Positions 1 to 12,905 of a DNA stretch of 64,000 nt are shown piece after piece (the first letter of the stretch is position 1; every line of letters starts with the position of its first letter). Made by a program: the position numbers and the translations under genes. Below the pieces are notes generated by a model. It saw only the letters and a program-made list of their open reading frames with translations. It was not told where the DNA came from and did not search any database. The stretch is from Anisus vortex (Eukaryota > Mollusca > Gastropoda > Planorbidae): the NCBI GenBank assembly GCA_949126835.1, contig OX421507.1:12776852-12840851 (forward strand), given 5' to 3'.

Positions 1-884
1 CCAAGGAACCGTGACTATTTTGTGGTAACTATATATATTGAATTGTCACATTCCATCAGTGGTATTATGCCTGTCAGGTTTAGGGTGAATATGTTCCACA
101 AGTCCCCCCCCCCTTTTTTTTTACCGAAAGACTGGTCAGATTTGTCCTTTATCATATTTCTCAGTTCGAAATAATATCTTTCCTTTTGTTACAAGCTCTA
201 GAATCTATATTGTAATCTTGGGGAGACCTGAAGGTGCCACCTATGAAAGTTTCGCCTTTCCATCTCGTCACATTTCCTTTGAAAAATGTAACCGGTTTTG
301 ACGTTGAGGAAGCCACCTTCTCACAGGGTCTTTTTTCTTTAGGTTGCCGCGGGGGGGGGGGGGGCATGGGAGGCTCACTCTTTAACGAAGGCTCTAAATA
401 TGATGACTCTCCTTTGATTGGAGCGCCCTCTTAAACGCCCATGCTATATATCGCCCTTTCCTTAATTCTTCTGAAATACTTTCCAGTGGGAAAATTCTGC
501 TCATGTTTTATTCTTGTCTGCCGCCCACGGAGTCGACCTTTAAGGCATACGACCCTCGCTCTTGCCCAAGTCCCAGCTCACTGTTAAGGCCAATAGACTA
601 GTCACCACTTACAAACCAACAATGTCGCCCATGGAACAGAATCTATTCTATAAAAATTATAATTGCGCCATACGCCTAGCCGTGATTTTCTTTTAGCCTT
701 GCATTTCGATAAGTGTTTTGAACGCGGTGAAGATGTCGGGTTTTCCTGACTACTTTACTTAAGGCGACCCGGCCGCAACCCATTCCACGCCCCCCCCCCC
801 TCTCTCTCTCTCTCTCTTTAAGTATTTTTAGAGTGTTGTATTACTAAGCTATAAAATTTAATGCTATTTGAATTGCTGCACTAT
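1..884. other. Non-coding flank, no gene seen
   Basis: I see no exon in this stretch. Short open frames overlap homopolymers (C tract near 105-113, G tract near 351-364, C then CT repeat near 790-818) and show no domain or splice structure. It probably belongs to the intron or upstream region of WRAP73, whose earlier exons are not visible in the window. Confidence 0.6.
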
Positions 885-1100
885 CTTCTGGTGGCGGCAG
901 CGGCGGCAGCGCACACATTTGTAAGGTCTTGGGTTTGAATCCATATTGGCGCCAGGGGTTTACTTGTGGGGAGGGCGACAACTAAAATCGGCTCACTGGT
1001 ATTGTCCTGGCCACACATTCCTTCTGTTTGACTTGGCCACGGAAATCTAGCGACCGCTTCTTCACTGACCTCCCAGCGGGCACACCACATCTAATCGACG
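885..1100 (+). repeat. SINE-A copy, degenerate tRNA-derived SINE
   Basis: The left end has a tRNA-like B box (gggtttgaatcc, about 942-953). The body then carries phrases shared with the other SINE-A copies here: a 'ggccacacat' stretch near 1009, a 'ggccacgg' stretch near 1035 and 'cgaccgcttcttcactgacc' near 1050. The A-box region is degraded by a GGC repeat near 892-910. Family identity rests on comparison with copies at 7529, 21085, 34468, 45232 and 47279 in this window. Confidence 0.6.
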
Positions 1101-1105
1101 AGGAA

Positions 1106-1276
1106 AAAACGTGGTTTCCACGTGTTTTTTTTTCGTGGTATCCACGTTTTTTTTTCGTGGTATCCACGTTTTTTTTCGTGGTATCCACGTTTTTTTTCGT
1201 GGTATCCACGTTTTTTTTCGTGGTATCCACGTTTTTTCGTGGTATCCATGTTTTTTTGTGGTATCCACGTTTTTCG
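1106..1276. repeat. Minisatellite of hairpin-forming ~20-bp units
   Basis: About eight copies of a unit made of cgtggtatccacg followed by a T tract. Each core has a 5-bp stem (cgtgg/ccacg) around a 3-base loop, so each unit can fold into a small hairpin. Unit length drifts with the T tract, so open frames appear on both strands. They are a repeat artefact. Confidence 0.9.
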
Positions 1277-1435
1277 CCCGTCGATACGATGGGGTGTGTC
1301 TGCTGAGCTAATGGACCAACATGATCTGAGAAAGGGATACGTTACTTTTACTTACTGCTGTAATTGTAGCAGATTTACTATTCAAACTTCAAACCTTTCT
1401 TTCACTTCTAAATTGAGTGTCTTGTCTTATCTTAT

Positions 1436-1596
1436 AAGTTTACAGACGTTCCTTCTAGATAGAAGATTATTACGTCCACTAGGCCCAAAACTCCTGCAGG
1501 GCGACAGGGATCCGTCGATGGCAGAGATAGAACCCGCAACCTGTCAGTTCGTTTTTGGTTGACAGTCCGGTGAACTAACCGCTGGACCAGCCGGCT
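1436..1596 (-). repeat. SINE-B copy (tRNA-derived SINE)
   Basis: Reverse-strand copy of a second SINE family. Read on the minus strand it has the head 'gccggctggtccagcggtta' (A-box-like tggtccagcgg), the B-box-like gggttctatc, a GGATCCCTGTCGCCCTGCAG body block and a tail with 'cttctatctagaaggaacgt'. Same family as copies at 19646 (-), 26458 (+), 32441 (+) and 36716 (+). Confidence 0.8.
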
Positions 1597-1802
1597 TCAT
1601 GTCTTTTATTCATGGCTAAGGGGACTACAATGATTATAATGTTAGATCTATGTGTGAACATTTACTCGTAATACAATGTAGGCATACAGCTCATTTACAA
1701 ATTGACGGAATCGTTTAATCTGTGACGTCTGATTACATATTGATTACAACCCATTTCCCCTGTGCATTTTAAACAGTTGTTTTTTCCACATCTACCACAC
1801 CC

Positions 1803-2228
1803 CCGTATATACTCGCGTATAAGTCGCACTTTTTTAAAAGAAAATTTAGACAAAAAGTAGGGGTTCGACTTATACACCCGACACTGTTTTTGAAACGTTC
1901 AAAAACATCACTACTCTGTCATAATGTTTCCTACATAGCCCCTATAGTTGATTGGAGTTGTGTAGAATTATTAGAATATGCCTTTATTTGATTATGTTTG
2001 CCTTATGCACGATTAAAACATTTTTTTAAGGAAAGTTTCCAAATTAGGGTGAATATTTAGTAACTTTTATGTTTCAAAGGTATGCATTTTTTAGATATTA
2101 AAAGGCAGTGTAACCCGGGAAGTCGGGGTGCGACTTATGCGCGGGTCAATGACAACGTTTAAGGAAAAAAATCTTAAACTAGGGGTGCGACTTATACACC
2201 GGTGCGACTTATACGCGATTATATACGG
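1803..2228. mobile_element. MITE with ~27-bp terminal inverted repeats
   Basis: The left end (1803-1829) contains ccgtatatactcgcgtataa, and the right end (2202-2228) is its reverse complement with about one mismatch. A subterminal block resembling aggggtgcgacttatacacc occurs near 1858 and again at 2181. No coding sequence remains. A target-site duplication is not clear, so the superfamily is unassigned. The 426-bp size and lack of ORF fit a non-autonomous DNA transposon. Confidence 0.8.
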
Positions 2229-2873
2229 TATGTATTTGCACGAGTCTCATCAACAGTCATAAAATTATCATCTACCAATCATTGTAAAAAAAGAAATGCC
2301 GTATTTTTATTTGTTTTTGTTTTTCTGTATAGACTCTATGTGTGTGTGTGTGTTTGTGTCGTTTTTTGTTGTTCCGAGTCACTGTCACGTGACGAAAATA
2401 CACTCTTGACACACGTGACGTCAACAATAAAAAAAAATTAATGGACTACTTTATTTATATCCTCGGAATGAAAAAAAAAACTGCCCCTTCACTCTGCCGG
2501 AGTTAATAACATCCTTTAACTCTTATTAGTACCCTCCCCCCTTTTTCTGTTCCATATGTTATGTTTTCAATGCCGGCAAGATATTTTTCTCCCCTTTTCT
2601 CTAAATTCTAAAATACCCCCCACCCCCCTCATCCCCACCTATATAAATAAGTCTTGATCTATTCTTTATCAGTGTGGGAGAAAAAAAAAGAAATTCAGAG
2701 GCGTCCGAAAGTATCGTATTGGGTTTGGTGCTAGTGAACTTTTTGAGATCCTCAGAAAAAAATGTAACAAAACGAGAGGGGAGGCTGGTATATTTAAAGC
2801 TAGAGGCCAATGTGCGTTAAGGTTATCAACCTATTTGATATGCTAACATACAATTTCATTAGAGCTATATTTT

Positions 2874-3313
2874 TACTCCCTTTCTCTTAGTTGCCACTGT
2901 CTGTCTGCTTGTAAAACTTTGCATCGATTTTTCGACCACTTCCCGTCGTCCAATTGAGCTGAAACTTGGGCAGCAGACTTGTGGCGACTAACAATACATT
3001 TTATCACATTTTCAGTTGAAAAAAATCAATTATACTATAATTTTTATTGTTTTTAAAATTTAACGGTTTGTTTTTGTTTCACGTTCAAAATGCCGGTCCA
3101 ACATTTTACGGTTTTTCGTCACAAAGCTAGACAAAAAAGGATGCCCTGAGATTATTTTTATGACGTCATCAAACTTTGCGCTCTAGCTTTGTGAATGAAG
3201 GGAAAAAAGGAATTAATGTTTACATTCGTGTCTTATTATAAAATTTGCGGGCAATGTTTTTGTCAATTATTTAATTGAATTATGGTAAACTTAGTTTACA
3301 CAGAAAGGGAGTA
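2874..3313. mobile_element. TIR-bounded dispersed element sharing sequence with the satellite
   Basis: Short inverted termini are visible: tactccctttct at 2874 and agaaagggagta ending at 3313. The interior has a tgtctgtctgc microsatellite-like start and a full TGACGTCA palindrome (3161-3168). The segment about 3085-3235 matches, on the opposite strand, a segment of every satellite unit (for example 12578-12712), including the shared block tttttcgtcacaaag. It carries no ORF. Probably a non-autonomous element whose relatives gave rise to, or were captured by, the satellite. Confidence 0.65.
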
Positions 3314-5428
3314 CATGTGTATAATAAAAACTTGGTTTTTATGGGTTAGTTTATTATCTTCTTAACTTTCACACACACACAAAAAGTTAAGTTGCATTTA
3401 TTTTTCAAATACGCCTATGTCAAAGCTTCGTATTAAAAAACAAAAACAAAAAAAAACAACGCTATTTATTATAAAGTAACGGTACATGTTGCCCTAACTG
3501 GGGCCACCAGTTGGTGTCGCGTTACCCAGAATTTTTATATATATATATTTAGTTGCGGTTCAGGTTGCATGACGCCAAATCTGGTTTCATCCGGGTGGTT
3601 TCTCAACACTGGCGTCGGTTATTAGAAGGGACGACGATTACCCGCGACCTGTAGAATTTCACGACACACCGCGTAATTAAAGCTTTTTTTTTTGTTTGTT
3701 TGTTTGTTTTGTCGCGATATTAACATAACTGCCACGGAAAATACCAAATCTAAATAAATTTCACTAAGACTAGAATCAAACCATGAATACGCGTAGGACG
3801 CACTTATCTTCTGTATTGAAAGATTGTCTTCATGTAACATATAGGCCTAGGCTAACTTTTTTTTTTACAAAAGAAGCGAAAAACATCATTAGGCCTACAA
3901 TCGAACAACTATCCAACCTTTAAAACATAATTCAAGCATTTGTGGATCTGAGCAGGGGCGTCTAGAGAGATTTTATTTTAGCATAAAGGCGGGGACGTTT
4001 ACATGTGGGAAGTGGGAAGGGGGGAGCAAGCCCTGGGTATTATCGTCAGTACTGTCATGAAGTAAACGAAAATTCCATATCAGCTGCCCTCCCCCCCCCC
4101 CAACCGGCCTCTTCCTTTCCTAGTCCTACTGCGGAAACTCACACAGTAATATAATAAATAATGATTATTAAAAAAAAATACACCCCCCCCCCCCATAGTT
4201 GTATAGGCGGAGAGAAAAAAAAGGGTGAGGTAGGGCCTTATACCATTTTGTGACTTCTTCTATTGAGAAGTATATAAAATAAGACTACTCTGGTATGGCG
4301 AGGTTTACAAAATAAGACTAATTTAAGTCGATTGCGAGGAAATACACAATCTAAATATTATTATTCTAATGCGAGCTAAATAAATAAAAAATACCCGATT
4401 GTCCCTGGTCGAATACACAATTTGACCAAGTCCCCGAATGACTGCCGCTTCCCATGCCATTCATTTGCTTCGTTATCTATTACCTTATTCATCTACGCCA
4501 CCGGCACCCTGAAAGTGTGCAGGAGAATATGTCTTGCCCACTAAATAATAAATAAGCTTCATCGATATCTCGAATGAAGAAACACCAAGTCAGACTTATT
4601 GGTAAATACTACAGCCACACTGTCGCTCTACTAATCTCCAGATTCAGGAGTCTTCAACTCAAATGGCTCTGAGGGTCACACGAGGACTTTGTAAAGTAAC
4701 CAGGGGATGTTTCTTTTATTAAATGATAAATGTAGTTTGAAGGTAAAATAAGATTACTTTATTGATCCAAACAAATGGAAATTTGACTTGATTACATAAA
4801 TTCCGTCTTTCGGTATATTTAAAACAATATTAAAGAACCATTTGTACTCAAGCACAATAGATGTTCACGCTTGAACTAGGAAGATTTGAATTAGGAAGAT
4901 TTGAACTAGGAAGACTACGACTATGTGCACGTTTCTGTGTATGCACGTAAACGGTTTAAAATGGCGCCAATGTTCAAGTTCAAACGACGGCGATAAGATT
5001 GAACAATCAAAAATGAATCATCAATGGGGTTCTTCTCCTTTTGATCCCAGAAAGTATCGCGGGTTCACATAATATGCCCCTGGGCTCAAATGGACTATTT
5101 ATAATTCATTTAACATTTAGTATTACGATAAAAATAAAAGTGAATGGAAAGATTGAACGACTGCAGCTATACAAAAATTCAGTATTATTTTTAAGCTTAA
5201 ACATACTGAGTTTCTCTTTTTGCTAATTTTGGTTGTTTGTAGTTTTATTCTGATAGGTTAGTGTTTAGGAAATGTAATTGTATAGATCAGTGAAGGCGTA
5301 TGGAAATAGCGAGCGCTAGGAGTAAAAAAATTGTGCTCCCGTGCCTAATCCATTCCATGAGTCTCCAGTGAGTTTTTTTTTTTAAATTCGGTTATAGTTT
5401 TTTTTCTCCACGTTCTTTTTATCAACAG
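3314..5428. other. AT-rich non-coding DNA before the first visible WRAP73 exon
   Basis: I see no exon or clear transposon here. There are poly-C tracts (about 4090-4100 and 4182-4194), an (AT)n run near 3536-3550 and A/T-rich low-complexity stretches. The WRAP73 exon at 5429 begins in phase 0 behind an acceptor (ttttatcaacag), so at least the right part of this stretch is intron. Confidence 0.6.
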
Positions 5429-8400
5429 TATAAAGTTCTGCTGTACTCTCTGGACGGTCGCTGCCTGGCCAAGTTCAGCGCCTACGACCTCGCCCTGGGC
5501 ATCAAGTCCCTGACCTGGTCACCATCCTGCCAGTTCCTAGCCATAGGCAGCTATGACGAGAAGGTAAGCGCAACTCTGTTTGGTTTTAATAAACAACAAA
5601 GGATGGCCATGCGGTTAGTACAACCGACCGTCCGGCTCTTGCCATGCCTCCGTCCAATTCCAATCGCCTTGCAGGATTTTTCGGCCAAGACACGTATATA
5701 AACTTTAAAAGAACAATTTTCCTTTTTTTTCAAACGAACATAGCACAAGTTTAGATGAAATAGAAATCAGGACTGAAGAGCCCTGATCTTTCCGAAAGTG
5801 TGCAAAAAAAAAAAGAGTTATTAAATGCATGACTATACTAAACATTTGATCTCTGAAAAACTATTAGTGCACGCACATTGCCTTATGGATTATTGAAATG
5901 AATGTTATTGTTTTTTTTTAGGAAATCTCTATCGATAATTATATAAACAGTTATATAATTGTTTGATTTGAAACGAATACCACGTGACTTATGTGACTTA
6001 CGGTAGAATGTGATGAGAAAGTTCTAAGAAATTTGTTACATGTCTCTATTTTTAAAAAATCTGAATAGAGCGGGTGATGTGGGGACGGAAGGTAGGGGGT
6101 TGAGGGGGTGAGTATGAATCTCTGATCTAGAACAAAAAAAAGAATGGATAGAGCCTTATTGATAATTATGTTTTTACATATTGTCGCGAGCGGAAACTGC
6201 ATAATTTTCATTCTCCTTCACTTAGCCATATAAGCGAGAAATGGTAATAACGGTATACGCCACCTATAATTAGAACAATACGATAAAAAGGAAGTCAAAG
6301 TCATTTGAAATATATTTTACAGGTCAGTGTTTAGGAAAAAAAAATGTATAGATAAGTGAAGTCATATAACAATGGCGGACACTTTTTGAATCAATAAAAA
6401 TTGTTTCCTTGCCTAATCCATTTCTATTATTTTCTTTATACATGTATATCAGCAGTATGAAATAACATTCTCAACTGTAGAATTGATTTGTGTTTTTATC
6501 CTTACCTCTAGGTTCAACCGTCATATCACGTTCTGTTTTTTTTTACTGCACAGACACACGATCCGTAAATACTGGAAGCAGAACTATCAAAAACTGTCCG
6601 AATGTAATTTAAAAAATACAACAACACGAAATCACCACAGCAGCACGCGGCGAGTCTTGATTATCACATTGACTCGTAATACCATTCAGCATTTTCCTGT
6701 ATAAACATTTGTAGAAATTCTGATTTGTGTGCCTTATAATAAAAAACATATTGCACCAGGAGGCAATAAATTGCATTTACACGTACACTGGGACACACTT
6801 TAAACGTAACACACAATTGTTACGTCCATGGACCGAAAGAGAAACTATAACTCTACACTTGTTTGTTTTTTTTTGTTCAATCTGTTCTAGTGAATATTAT
6901 ATGTAAAGTTCATATCAAGTGAAAGACAAGACGGTTTGGGGAATGTGATAACAAAACCCCACACACAAAAAAAACGTGATAACAATGAAATATTTGTGGA
7001 TGGGGTCTACCGCCCCCGCCCGTACCCCGCTCTCTCGTAGCTCATCGTTACAGAGCAAAGTGTTAAGGATTTATCGAATTAAAAAAAATATATATTTTTA
7101 TCTTGGAGCGTACACTACTACTATATTGGCCAGTCCTGATCTAAACAATCAATTGGGACGGGGGCTAGAGGTGGGAAGTACTTAGCTTGGACTTTTATAC
7201 AAGTACATCCACCAAAGTATTGATTATTCATCAAAAAGTTTTCAAGCACTTTTTATAAGTACCGGTAACTAATGAATGCTTCATAAACCAAACTAACGTT
7301 TGTTCTCGACTTCCACTTTCCTTAAGTCATCTCCATGACTTTTCTGTGGAATAAATGACTCCTTGAGTCAGCCCATTCAGAACTAACCAAGGCTGGGCAA
7401 AGAAGGCCCAGAACCACTTGCACTTCACAACGAGTCAATAAATGACTCCTTGAGTCAGCCCATTCAGAACTAACCAAGGCTGGGCAAAGAAGGCCCAGAA
7501 CCACTTGCACTTCACAACGAGTCATTTGTAGTATGAGGCAAGGTGGCCGAGTGGCAACACGTTCGGCCGGCGTTCCAAACGTCCCGGGATCAAATCCTGG
7601 TGAAGGCTAAGATTTGTTCCCAGTTCCGCTGGGTGTCCCTGAGTCTACCCAGCTCTGATGGGTACCTCACATCAGTCTTGATGCGTACATCACATCAGTT
7701 TGATGCAAAGTAAAGGTGGCAGGGCATTGTGCTGATGACAAAATGCCATAGTATGCCGTGGCGACAGAAACCGGTGAACGCTGCTTCACCAGCCCTATGG
7801 ATCAATGTTATGGTTCGACGGGATTAGGTTTACTTAAACAATGAGCTATTCAGTGATGAACTGCGCAGTGACTGTAAGGTGCGTCAGTTTCCCATACAGT
7901 TCGCCCTGAAGAGATGTTTTTGAGGCACAACCCCTCAATGAATAATAATTTACTTAAGTTATTGCCTTCACCACGACTCCGTTTACGACCTAGAAGACTT
8001 GTCCGCAATAGTGATCCGTATTGCAGTTCTGAGTTCTATTGTGTATATCGTAAAATATGTTGCTGTTGATTTATTTTAACCCTTCCCGTACCGACCTACT
8101 TCTATCTATGCTGCCTTCAGTTACGTATACGCGCCCGGGACTGTAAGGGTTAATAAACTCAACGAGTCTCAAATTGTGTTCTTTAGGCCCTACTTTTGAA
8201 TTTCTGAGAAACGTTCGTGACTCCGATCAGACACGCTTTCAAAGTACAAATACATTTTAGTCCAACATTGACATATTTGTGATTGAGTGGATTGAACGGG
8301 GCACACGGAGACTGAATGGGGCATATTCATGCGCATTCTAGATCCATTGAGGTGAGAGCTTGTGGTTTGAAGAAGAAGAAAATATTTCTATGAGACCAGT

Positions 8401-11400
8401 GTTTTAGAGTAGGGAACGGCAAGGCTCTCTGAAGAGCCGTGATTGCAGGCCCAATAAGGGGGCACTTTAGTGGGAATTTCCCAATGATAAGCTTAACTTT
8501 TATTTCACTCTAGTACTCTTTTGATTGGGATTACTGTGGACTCGGTGAAACGGTCCGGGGGGGGGGGGGAGGGGGGTGCTTCTGTGAAGGAGTTAGACGA
8601 ACTTTGCCAAAGCGTTTTGTTTTATCGGGGAGAAAAGTTCAAGAGGATAGAATGTGAAGCCCCTCGTATTTTCTTGATAGAGTAACATCCCTTTGTTTAA
8701 ATTTAAATAACGGTAATTTAGTGAGAATTAATTGTGAATTGTGTCATTTCTTAGCATTACGACCCCTATAGAATGATTCTTTTGTTGATTCAGAAAATAT
8801 ATCTGTCATTTTGTCACTCTCTCTGTCCGTCTCTATCTTTCTATGAATCTATCTATATGGACACACCCCCCCCCCCCCCCCCCCCCCCCGCGCAGTCTAT
8901 CTGTTAATCTGATCTTATATGCTCAGAAGCTTCCTCTAAGACCATCAATTTCTTTGCACAAATGTCGCCCTACCGAAATACTAAACTTCATCAAACTATA
9001 TTTCCAAATTGTTATCTGTATGTCCGTGCCTGAATGCCAGTTTTTATCTTTATATGTTTATTTATTGTTGCCGCTTTATTTGTTAGATTACCTGTTTTAA
9101 ACAAAAAATCTTTTTTTGAGCTGTTATAAAGTTAAAATCAATCATTAACTGGCAATCCTCATTACTAACCTAGTTACATGCAGAAAAAAAAACAACAACA
9201 TACACACACAGACATACATACGAATTTGTATATTATATTACAGATAAAGATAACGTGATTGTCATAATATGGGGGGGGGGGGAACCCTTATAGATAAGCT
9301 GCCATACAGAGATCTCGTGGTTGCCTCGTCTTGCCTTCAGATATATTGTGCTACGAGTTAGTTGGCGGAAAACACGATACAGATAAAGTTGAGGTTTAAA
9401 GTTTAAAGAAGAGAAAAATAAAACATGTCATTTAAAGTATATTATCTATGATTTCAGCTCTTGCCCAAAAAGTTATCACATAATATATTATCTCTTACGG
9501 TGTGGCCTTTAGGGTATGATGTAAATGTGCCAAACGGGGATCAGATGTAAATGTGCCATTAAACGGAGATCATATGTAAATGTGCCCAATGGGGAATCAT
9601 ATGTAAATATGCCAAACTTGGATCAGATGTAAATGTGCCATCAAACGGAGATAAGATGTAAATGTGGCCAACGGGGATAAGATGTAAATGTGGCCAACGG
9701 GGATAAGATGTAAATGTGCCAAAGATGGACCAAATGTAAATGTGGAAACGTGGATCAGATGTAAATGCGACCATAAGGAAACGGGTGTTGACTTAAACAG
9801 CTAATGCCAATCATCCCAAGATTCGCAAATAATACTGACCCCCTTTCCCCCCCCCCTCCCCACCCCTCAATGCACCATACATACAAATATTTTCTTGGAA
9901 AAAGTAATCGAACCCACGAACTGTGGACTAGTTGTTTGAATCAATCTAACAACCAGATTGGTATACATTTGGTTAAATCCTCTCGCCCCCCCCCCCCCTC
10001 CAACCTTTCTCGGGCTAGGCATACAATGAGTTCGGAATGTCTGCATCAATATATAGTCGCACTGACTTTTTTTTTTTTGGTTACAATTGGTTGAACAGTT
10101 TAATACACAACCAATGTAAATTTAACACAAAAAAAAACAATGGTGTAGTCGGGCCTTTGTCTAAGTAAATAAAGCAAGGTGAGGGGAGGCAAGGTATGGA
10201 CATATAGTGCGATGTTGGGGTGGCAGATATAGTGCTATATTGAGAGAATTGTTGCAAGTTGCAAGGGAATTCTAAACATGTGGACAATTAAGCAATAAAA
10301 TATTTTTTTTAAACACATTTGTTATCTAGCTATATAAATAAATCATTATGCATATCTTAAGTTTTAACCTTATTTTTTAATTTATCATTCCCCTCATCCT
10401 GCAACAACAACAAAAAACCACTACGGTAATTAATTTTTTGTAAAATATGTATGCTGGGTGGATAGGTTGACGAGGGTCACGTGCCTCCCTTCCTCACCCT
10501 TGCCTCCATTTGGCTAATTCACTGCAAAATAAACAAATAAATATGAATATTTTATTGATGTAAACAATTACATTTGTATATCATAGCTTACTCCGTGGCT
10601 GTGTTTTGATTTCCTGGAAAAAACGTGGAAACGCGTCGTCCACCTATTTCTCAGAAACGTCAATGTATATCATGGATGAATAATCCGTGAACAAAATATA
10701 CTATAATCCGTAATCGCAAACACGTGTGTGTCAGCTAATCTTAATCATGAACGTAGGCTAGAAGAATCCATTGTAACCTAGTATCTTACGCCTCGCGGTG
10801 TTAAGGCGGAAAGAAAATACAGATCTATACTCTATACATTATACAGCATGGGTGCATTAAGTATTAAGTAAACAGCATTTGATGGAAGCGTGGAGCTTTA
10901 AGCCCGTATTGATCTGCTAATTTGTTCTAGTGAGAAGAACCGCTAGCGTGTTTCGAGAGACACGGCGCGCGTTTAGGAGAGAGAGAAAGAAAAATATGAA
11001 TGTATATAATTGAACTCCTATTTAGATTGGCAATATTGACTTGTGACTTGTGACAATATTTTGGCGACAACGATTCGGCTTCTAGCACTGACCTAGATTT
11101 CTTACTTCCCGCTTTGTTTACTGGTGGATTTTGTTTTTTAAATAGGGACTTAAGTGTTGTTCTTTTTCTATTACTATAATACTATATATTATATATATTT
11201 ATTTATATACAAGCCGTTATGTGCCCGGTCCTCCGAACCGGCTAAAAGTTATGTTTACATACACTCTAACTACTCAGGCAGTTATAATGAGATTGCCAGC
11301 ATGACCTACGACACGAATTTAAACGTGAGGTAATTTGTTATTTGCCCGCTACAACATGAATTACCCGTTAAAATCATTACTCATCACCCATTATAACAAT

Positions 11401-12866
11401 TACAAAATTGCCCGCTATAAATTACGAAGCAAATTAAAACATGAATATATTTTGTTCTATTCATTGATTAAGAACATTCGACAGTACTTTTTTTTTTTAA
11501 TGATTGTTTGATATATTGTTTTTACGACAAACATTAAGTCGCAGACCTATGTTGTGTTGTTTTTGTTTATTTGCTATTTATTTATTTATTGTTGCTTTGG
11601 AAGCAAACTTAGAATTAAATTTTCTATTCAACATGTAAAACAATAACAAATGAAACCCTTATGAAATAATGTTTATAAAACGTATACGACACGAATTAAA
11701 ACTTTAAAAATTTAGTTCCGGCAATTTGAACATTGCCCGGTAATTTAAACATTGCCCGGTATTATAAACATTGCCCGGTATTATAAACATTGCCCGGTAA
11801 TTTAAACATTGCCCGGTAATTTAAACATTGCCCGGTAATTTCAACATTGCCCGGTATTATAAACATTGCCCGGTATTATAAACATTGCCCGGTAATTTAA
11901 ACATTGCCCGGTAATTTAAACATTGCCCGGTATTATAAACATTGCCCGGTATTATAAACATTGCCCGGTAATTTAAACATTGCCCGGTAATTTAAACAAT
12001 GGCAGTTACCTAGGCGATAAGCCTAAAGGTGCCCAGTTCTCGGAACTGGATAAAATAACCCATGGAGTTATAAACAATAGTCTTCAGCGGGGATAAAGTA
12101 TTTTCCGGTAACTTATACCATTTAAATATTGCATTCCACAAATAACGACGCAAATTAAAACAAAATTTTGTTCCCTTCTTAAACGCATAAATACGCAAAA
12201 TTTGATGACGCCATATAATTATAAGCTTAAATATAGAGTGTAACCAGGACCACTGCGTTTAAATAAGCTTAGTAAGGCGTCGGTATTACTTCCCGAAACA
12301 GAAAAAAAAATGCTAAATCTATTTGCTTTGTCCTATGTTTGTAAAGTTTTAAATTATTAATTAGCTTTAAGTCATGTATTCACAGTGTAATGTATTAAAG
12401 TAGTGATAGATTAAGAAAATCAACTACAGTATTGGTAGTGTAAAGAATTTATGTTGTTTACGGCACGTAGACAATTTAAACATGAAGAAAATTTGTTCCC
12501 GTCATTGAGTTGAGATAATAAAATCCATGCACATAGTTTGATGACGTCAATTTAAACATGAATGAAAAATGTCCCTTCATTGCTATAAAATCCATGCGCA
12601 AAGATTGATGACGTCATAAAAATAATCTCAGCGCATCCTTTTTTTTCTAACTTTGTGACGAAAAACTATAAAAAGTTGTACTGGCAAAGACAATGTGAAT
12701 CAAAAGTTGTGTTTTTTTTCGCGTTTTTTGACCAAACTGACCACTGCGGTCATTTTAATTTTTTTTAAACCTTGACAGTGTTCACCGCCGTAACGCAAAG
12801 AATATTTGTAGCAAATTTCACGTTTTTATGTCCAGTATTTAAAAAGATTATGCGGTATGTACATAC

Positions 12867-12905
<39 letters not shown>

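Noticed and set aside
11223..11250. Helitron 3' end (hairpin followed by CTAA)
   Set aside because: The hairpin is followed immediately by ctaaaag, without the usual spacing, and no matching 5' TC end or Rep/helicase sequence is seen; kept only as a possibility in the array finding.
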